Assembly: GCA_029216955.1 (NCBI GenBank)
Contig: JANAVB010031417.1
Coordinates: 23,813,917 to 23,877,916 of the forward strand
From: Iris pallida
Lineage: Eukaryota; Streptophyta; Magnoliopsida; Asparagales; Iridaceae
Length of the DNA stretch: 64,000 bases
Reading direction: 5' to 3'
Part shown: one piece after another, positions 57,596 to 64,000 of the stretch
How the letters are laid out: every line of letters starts with the position of its first letter
Numbering within the stretch: the first letter of the stretch is position 1
Position numbers and translations under genes: made by a program
Notes under the pieces: model-generated
Told to the model about the DNA's origin: nothing
The model's database searches: none
The model's input: only the letters and a program-made list of their open reading frames with translations

Positions 57596-57705
57596 AAAAA
57601 TATATATATATATATATATACTGTTATATATGTATATATACAGTATTTATATATGTATAAAAATATATTTTCTATATTTAGCATTTTAATATATAAATGG
57701 ATATA

Positions 57706-57799
<94 letters not shown>

Positions 57800-57930
57800 G
57801 TATATATTTGTATACTATTATATATATTATATTTACTGTTATACATATATATATTGTGTATATACGTGTATGTATATATTATATATTTATTTTTTCATAT
57901 ATATATTTCCTTATATATATATGTTATATA
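57455..57930. repeat. Expanded TA / TATG microsatellite block
   Basis: Several long TA runs, the longest about 90 bp at 57707-57796, interspersed with TATATG and TATTTC. The long Tyr/Ile frames seen across it are repeat artefacts. Confidence 0.92.
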
Positions 57931-59867
57931 TGTATATGTATGCATACATAACTGTTTAACCTCTATAATTTACGTAATATTGTACATATGTTATACTTTA
58001 ATATATGTAAATACACTTGTCATATTTATATAACTACTATGTATAATTTTACCTTGTTAAAATATTAATATTTATTATGTACTTTTACCTCTTTGTATTT
58101 TTGTGTATTTCAATTACTGCAACCATTTGGTGTCCAAGCCTAGCATGAGTTTTTTGGGTTCCAATGTATTTTTACACATTCAAGACCTGTACAAGTCATA
58201 TTGGACTTGATTCATGGCCTTGGGTCCTGTATTTGAACTCTGGTTCAAATTATGTACATGAACAAAATACGCAGATAATTAATTATTTAATTTCAGATTG
58301 TGTACCATGCTGTTTTTAAATTTCTAAAAATACTTTAATTGCTGTTAAAATTTTGGAAAAATAGTATTTAGATACTTTGTTAATTTAGCTAATTTATCAT
58401 TATTTTTATAGTATTTAATTTACAGTTTTGCCACTGTTTTGGCATATGAAACCAGAACTCATTTTCTGTGTACTAATGAAAACTGATTTTTATAAAATAT
58501 ATGTACTGGTTAATAAATTCCAAAAAAATTATAATAAATTTCTATAATTAATAAGGATCATTTTGGTACTTTATTTTATGTAAAATTGAGCTTTTTGTCT
58601 ATCTCAAAAATTGTTGGAACACAATGTACAGTTGATTTATTTATTGAATAATTACGACTTGCAACTTTTTGTATTATTTTGAGTTATAGCCATATTGAAC
58701 CTCACCCCACACTAGTGTAAAGACCCTAGAAAGTTAGTTTGAGTATTGTGTCACCCCACATTGGTCTCCTATGCTAAAGTCATCATTTTGTCTAGGTGTC
58801 CAGTCACAAGTCATGTTGCACCACTTAGTGTCTTAGTGTTTAACTTAGTGTAAAAACTAAGTTTATGTATTTATTTCTACAGTGACGAGTTACCAGGCAT
58901 CTATAGCATTTTTATCGCAGCTTGCTTTGTTAGAGGCAAGTACTCTCTACAAACTTTACATACTGCTATAACCATAAACTGTAAATTTCTAACCATGTTA
59001 AATGCTGATCCTTGGGGTAGCAAGTTAAAACCTTACATGTTGTATTACTTCTAGTCTCTGCCATGTTTAGGACAGTTTTCATAACTCTTACATGTTTAAC
59101 AACGGGTTTAAGGGAAAAACTGTTAGTAGTGTACGTGATCATGACCCCCTTCTCCGTATGTATTTACCGAGCACTACTACATTCTATATGTAACCTTGCC
59201 ATATGTCTGATCCCGCATTTGCGTATGGATGTACGCCGATGCCGTTAAGGGTACGTATATACACTTCAGAAAATTGACATGTACCACAATACATCCTGAT
59301 TACCTATTGACCGATCACTCACCTACTACAGTTTTCAAGCTTTAAAAACAATAAATTATTGCCATGATGAAATGTAACAAAAACTGGATAAACATTATAT
59401 GTCATTTCTTTTCATTCTATGATCAGTATTATATGTTTGTTAGATTCTGTACTTGCTCCGGTCCTGACAGGATAACGTTGTAGGTATTCTTACTGAGGAG
59501 GAGTTGCTCTGTGACCCATATTATGGAGATACTGCCGAGGACCAGGCTTTATCTTACGAGGATGTACCTATGGGGAAACTCGTCTAGTTTGCATAGTTGC
59601 TTAGGATATTTAGTGTAGTCATGTATTAGACTACGTATTTTGTAACTGGACATGTATCCAGTTTTACATTTCAGACTTGTACTTGGACTTATTACTATAT
59701 GAGACGACTTTTGTGTTTGGAGCATTTATGACTCTTATTTACTTATAGAACTGTTAGCACATTTAGTCTTATCTTGTTATTTCTAGAACAGCTTACTGCG
59801 TTTTATCTCAAGCGTAGGCTGGACATGACTCGGCCCGGCCCAACGATTTGGGTAGCGGGTCGTGACA

Positions 59868-60434
59868 ATGATATAGGCTAGAGGCAGATGCTTGGACCAG
59901 AGATGATCACACGAACTATTGAGGTAGTCCGACAAGTCAGAGATCATCTTCGAGTTGCACAAGATCGCCAGCGTTATTGGGCCGATTCTCATCGGCGACC
60001 CCTTGAATTTTCCATCGGTGACTATGTATTCCTTAGGATCTCGCATACCTGTGGCGTCATTCGTTTCGACGTACGGAAAAAGCTTAGTCCTAGGTATATA
60101 GGGCCGTTCGACATTCTAGAGCGAGTAGGTGATGTGTTCTATCGTCTCGCTCTTTGGCCGTCGTTACGTGAGGTGCATGATGTCTTCCATGTATCCCAAT
60201 TGCGACGGTATATCCCGAATCCGAGTAATGTCCTTGATCATTCGGAATTGGTTGTTGGTGCCAACCTTTTTATGAGGAGAGACCCGTATCCATATTGAAC
60301 CGAAGAGAGAAGATACTCAAGAACAAGACTATCAAGTTAGTCCGTGTTGCTTGGGGTCATCACTCTTTGGGTGAGTCAACGTGGGAGCGTGAGGATGATA
60401 TCCGATCGCGATATCCCGACTTGCTTGACTCGTA
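59868..60434 (+). pseudogene. Element D integrase, C-terminal part and end of pol
   Basis: Resumes after the duplication ATGAT. It reads LGPEMITRTIEVVRQVRDHL, then FSIGDYVFLRISHTCG, LSPRYIGPFDILERVG and VHDVFHVSQLRRYI, the integrase C-terminal region of Tekay-type elements. A frame change near 60270 moves the end into another frame (GESTWEREDDIRSRYPDL), stopping at about 60434. This end resembles the chromodomain-adjacent tail of chromovirus integrase, but I do not see a clear chromodomain. Confidence 0.85.
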
Positions 60435-60572
60435 AGGTATAATGTCTTTCTTATGTTTTATGCTTTAATTCCTTGCTTGCATAAATGATTGCTTAGTATA
60501 ACTTGCCTGTGATTAGTATAACTTGCTCGACATCTCTAGCCTCTTGATTAAATTTCGAGAACAGAATTCTTT

Positions 60573-60587
60573 TAAGGTGGGTAGAGT
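60573..60587 (+). other. Polypurine tract of element D
   Basis: TAAGGTGGGTAGAGT directly before the LTR start TGTCATCCTCGG, after TTTCGAGAACAGAATTC, a variant of the conserved pre-tract sequence. Confidence 0.8.
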
Positions 60588-61523
60588 TGTCATCCTCGGA
60601 TTTTGTTATACGTATTTTGGTATACGTATACGTATCTCGGACCCGTATTTCGACTTGTCCTGACTGGCTAGTCTTGGGTTTTGCATTGGCCTAGGTTAAT
60701 TAGCATTTCATGGTTCATGTGGTTTATTTTGGCTTTGGCATGCATCGGGTTCGGTTGGGTTCGGCATGGTTTGGGTTAGTATGCAAACCCCTACCTACCA
60801 CCATCCATCATTTATTAACCCAACAACCCTTCTCTCTTCTCATTCACTTTCTCATTAACACCTTCTTCCTAATAACTCTCTCTCCACCTACCTAGAGAGA
60901 GGCTTAGCAAGTGCAACTTGCTTCATGGAGGAACTCCATTTTTGTTGTTCCATTGTCTTCCTCACGAGATTCTAAGACACTTTAGTACTTAGCATTTTTA
61001 ATTTCTATAGTATATTTCTTGTAGATCTAAGTTTGTTGCATTTCGGATTTCTTGGGTTTTGACCTACTGAACTTGGTTGTTTCTGGAGATTGAGAGTTCC
61101 ATGTAGTAGGAATCTCGATTTTACGCAAGTTTGGCCTTTGAATGGTTGGATCAAGTCTTGGCCGAGATGGGGTTTCTTGAGTTCTTGAGTCCCATGGCTG
61201 CTTGTCTCGGCCTTGGGGATAAGACGAAGCTTTTACGCACACGTTTTATGTGCCCGTATAGTGTATCCCCTTTTAAAAAAAATTTGTTTTGTTTGTTTTG
61301 TTTCTCATTATTTAACTTAGGAGTAGGAGTAGCTTTAGCTGTATTATAAACCTTTGTGTAACTTCTTACTATGAATCTCTTCTTAAAATAATGAATCGAT
61401 AATTTTGCTAGACTTTATCTTGGATTTGATATTATAGCTCTGGTTTCAAAATGGTTCCTTCTTTTAAAAAGATAAGCAGAACATATTTTATCGTTATTTC
61501 CTTCTTGCTATTATTCTTGTATT

Positions 61524-61524
61524 A

Positions 61525-61555
<31 letters not shown>
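61524..61555. repeat. AAT trinucleotide microsatellite
   Basis: About ten copies of AAT in the element D 3' LTR. Confidence 0.9.
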
Positions 61556-61558
<3 letters not shown>

Positions 61559-62341
61559 CTGTCTTGGTTTCATCAATCACCTGCTTTGCTATCTTGGTAG
61601 AAATCTAAATGTTGGTCTTGATATAGAATTTGATTTTTATATTGGGACATGAGAATATATATAGTGGACATAGACACTTTGTCTGACACGTATGCATGCT
61701 ATACTTTGATTATCAACCCATCTAAATGTATATTAATATGTTGTTGATGTTTAAATTCTCAAAACCCCAATATTCTGATACAGTACAATATCAGAGACTG
61801 GTTCTCTGCTTATCCAGTTTAAATTCGTAATTTAAATATAAATTTCATGTTATTAATTTTGTTTACATCACTGCACATATATCTTATACACAAGGTTTCA
61901 ATTCTTAAAGAAATTGGTTGAGTTTTGTGTTTGAACTTGTCAAATCTGAGACTGTGTGCATATTAACTCTTAATACTGGATTTTAAATATTAGTTCAAAT
62001 TGTTGTTTTTAAATGTAATATTTTGAGGTATATACATTGTTGTATGTTGGGATATAATGTTAGGTTTCATATTTTTACATGTTAGGTTGTGATAAACATT
62101 GGGTTGGTTTGATGTTCGAATTTCTCCAAAATTCTAAAACTGAATACATGTTAACATTTTTCACATTGATTTTAAATGTTTAGTTCAATTTCAGATTTAA
62201 TATGTAATGTTAAACTGAACTGAATGATTGAACCCTTCATTTTAAGTTATAATCCCTGTACTCTTGACACTCTACACTAATGTTTACAACTGCCATGTAA
62301 ACCTAACCCTTCCTCTCTATGTTATGTTTATATATCTATAT

Positions 62342-62406
62342 AGATATACATAGAGTTTATGCATACATGTTATAATGTATATAGATACATAACTAAATCT
62401 CTACCT

Positions 62407-62445
<39 letters not shown>

Positions 62446-62506
62446 TATATCTTTTTTATATATATATATAAAAAAGATATACATAGAGTTTATGCATACA
62501 TGTTAT

Positions 62507-62560
<54 letters not shown>
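62342..62560. repeat. TA microsatellites with a direct repeat
   Basis: GATATACATAGAGTTTATGC followed by ATACATGTTATA occurs at 62342 and again at 62476, separated by TA runs. This is a local duplication, probably linked to microsatellite instability. Confidence 0.8.
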
Positions 62561-62561
<1 letters not shown>

Positions 62562-62631
62562 TTAGCCATGCATGCTATGAGTAAATAGGTTGTGCATTGT
62601 AGATTGTTAACCAATATGCCATGAGTAGTGT

Positions 62632-64000
62632 TGTCACGCCCCAGAACCAGAATACTGGAGAGCGGGGGAATGACTCAGCCAGCTACGTATTACGGGTAGA
62701 TGAATACCATATAATACGATCAATGCTGTCTAAAAGACAAGGGGGTGCATACTACATGAAAGTCTCGCTATGGTCACTTCACATCTATTGTCTCAATCAT
62801 TCAAACAAGAAGTAATAACAGAGAACATTTAAGATAAAGCAATAAGGCGTCCCAAATGCTTAGTCAAAATGTTCTTGAGATCTGGCTTTACAAAATATAG
62901 CCAGATGATATAGCAACATATACACAATTGTTATCAGTTGCAGTCTGACTTAATTACAATTATGTAAAAGTAAGTGCAAGACTATCCGACTAACATGTCG
63001 GTGCCAAGTGGCAAAATGTAAAGTAATTAACAAGACGAGTGGGGAAGTAAGGAACACACTCGAGTCCTCCTGCGATCATTCCTCTAGTATTGACCATCTT
63101 GGAGGTAGAGGTAAGCTGAGTCCTCGGGAACCGGCTCTAAATCTGGCCATACAAAACCAGAGAGGTTAGACCTCTAATAGCAAGTACCGCAAGGAAGCAC
63201 GATATGAGGCATTAAACCAGTAAATAATAGAATATAATAATAGATCTCTGTTTGCTACTGGGATTCACGTAACATCACGACACTTCGAACCAACCTCCCA
63301 ACCAAACAAGGACAGAAGTTGGCCCGTCAGGTCCTGATGCTCTGATCATCTCAGTTAGGTAACAGAGTAGGTACAGTACACAAACAAATCAACTTAAACG
63401 GCCATCCAACTCCTACGGCTTACTACTATGAGTCCCAAGTTATCCTGAAATTATGCAATAAGGATTTTTTAGTTCTTACTATGGGCAAGCAAGGCTAGTC
63501 TATCCAATCAATCAATTGCGCCAATCATGAATTAGACGAGTCCCAGCGGGACGCCCGTCGTCAATATACAATATACAATAATATAAGCAGATACCGCTCC
63601 CTGCCCGTGTGGCAGATTTACAGTATCTGTGGGAACCAGCCGGCCAGTTGGGCGCTAATAGTCCCAAAGAGGGCTGTCATGTAAGAACTCGGGAATCCAT
63701 TCTCTCCATGCAATCATTATTTTATTTAACTTAGTAGCCTCTATGTTAAGTGAAATCCCATGCCGTGGATCATGGTCATTTCAGAATGAGTACTTCCGTA
63801 CAAGGTACGATATGCCCAACTCTACAACGATACCCGTGCGGTTAGGTTGTAGGTCTTACATAGCGTAATGCAACAATTAAAACTAGCCACATAATAATCA
63901 TGCCTTGACCATAAAGTACACATGCTGCTTTCGTAAAATAAATAAATAAATTGTAGCCTGCATGTATCTATATGTCAATATTCGGGATTGGTCAATCGAT
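62632..64000 (-). mobile_element. Second F-type LTR, minus orientation, runs off the window
   Basis: Starts TGTCACGCCCCAGAACCAGA followed by ATACTGGAGAGCGGGGG, close to the element F start at 45517. It interrupts the 3' LTR of element D. No coding sequence in the visible 1.4 kb, and its other end lies beyond the window. Confidence 0.7.

Larger units (their letters stand above)
56433..59867 (+). mobile_element. Solo LTR G, 3435 bp
   Basis: Starts TGTCAGCCCC, ends GGGTCGTGACA, and is flanked by ATGAT at 56428-56432 and 59868-59872. It contains a TATA box (56838-56845), a GC-rich leader-like region to about 57090 with a GTAAGT donor, a long TA-rich microsatellite block (57455-57930), and the CAGCTTACT...AGGCTGG end block shared with LTRs A and B. 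There is no internal region, so it is a recombination product. Confidence 0.92.
60588..62631 (+). mobile_element. 3' LTR of element D (left part)
   Basis: Begins TGTCATCCTCGG just after the polypurine tract. About 2.0 kb are visible before a minus-strand LTR interrupts it at 62632. It contains an AAT repeat (61524-61555) and TA-rich repeats (62405-62560). No gene is recognised; the short frames at 60710-60895 and 61131-61349 have no known domain. Confidence 0.7.

Noticed and set aside
57416..58033. 205-codon Tyr/Ile-rich frame
   Set aside because: Produced by the TA microsatellite; repetitive and present on both strands.

Overview
The window is plant nuclear DNA, very probably from a eudicot with a large, repeat-rich genome. 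The only host gene I recognise is an extensin (hydroxyproline-rich cell-wall protein) at 629-2521, and it is broken twice. Everything else is a stack of transposable elements nested inside one another. Most borders can be fixed to the base from terminal motifs plus matching target-site duplications (TSDs). Element letters A-G are my own labels.

Layout, left to right. 1-571: extensin upstream region. 629-2521: extensin, split by an 849-bp hAT-like non-autonomous transposon (916-1764, 8-bp TSD) and apparently cut at 2522 by a long terminal repeat (LTR). 2522-45516: element A, a decayed Ty3/gypsy chromovirus of Tekay/Del type, itself split by three insertions. These are a complete 8.9-kb CACTA (En/Spm) transposon with two minus-strand genes (6645-15554, TSD TTG); element B, a gag-only retrotransposon with 3.4-kb LTRs (15755-26662, TSD TGTGT), which carries a minus-strand solo LTR in its gag (20250-22637, TSD CCCAG); and element C, a 16-kb Tat/Ogre-type element with dual RNase H domains (28860-44907, TSD CATAC).

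45517-47227: a truncated minus-strand LTR (element F). 47228-54987: element E, a minus-strand retrotransposon with 3.5-kb LTRs, an internal region of about 1 kb and no pol. 54988-60434: pol remnant of a second chromovirus (element D), split by solo LTR G (56433-59867, TSD ATGAT), then its polypurine tract and 3' LTR from 60588. 62632-64000: start of another minus-strand LTR of the F type.

The most interesting item is element C. Its two LTRs are both 2233 bp and differ at only about 20 positions by eye, so it is young. It lacks the capsid part of gag. Between pol and the 3' LTR it carries a large antisense gene (42317 to 37908) with its own TATA box and two convincing introns, predicting a protein of about 1320 residues with a plant-mobile-domain-like region and a C-terminal coiled coil. 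The LTRs, antisense promoter and antisense intron are all rich in CATGCGC motifs. A second notable structure is an array of covarying hairpins inside the E and F LTRs. No RNA genes or CRISPR arrays were seen.
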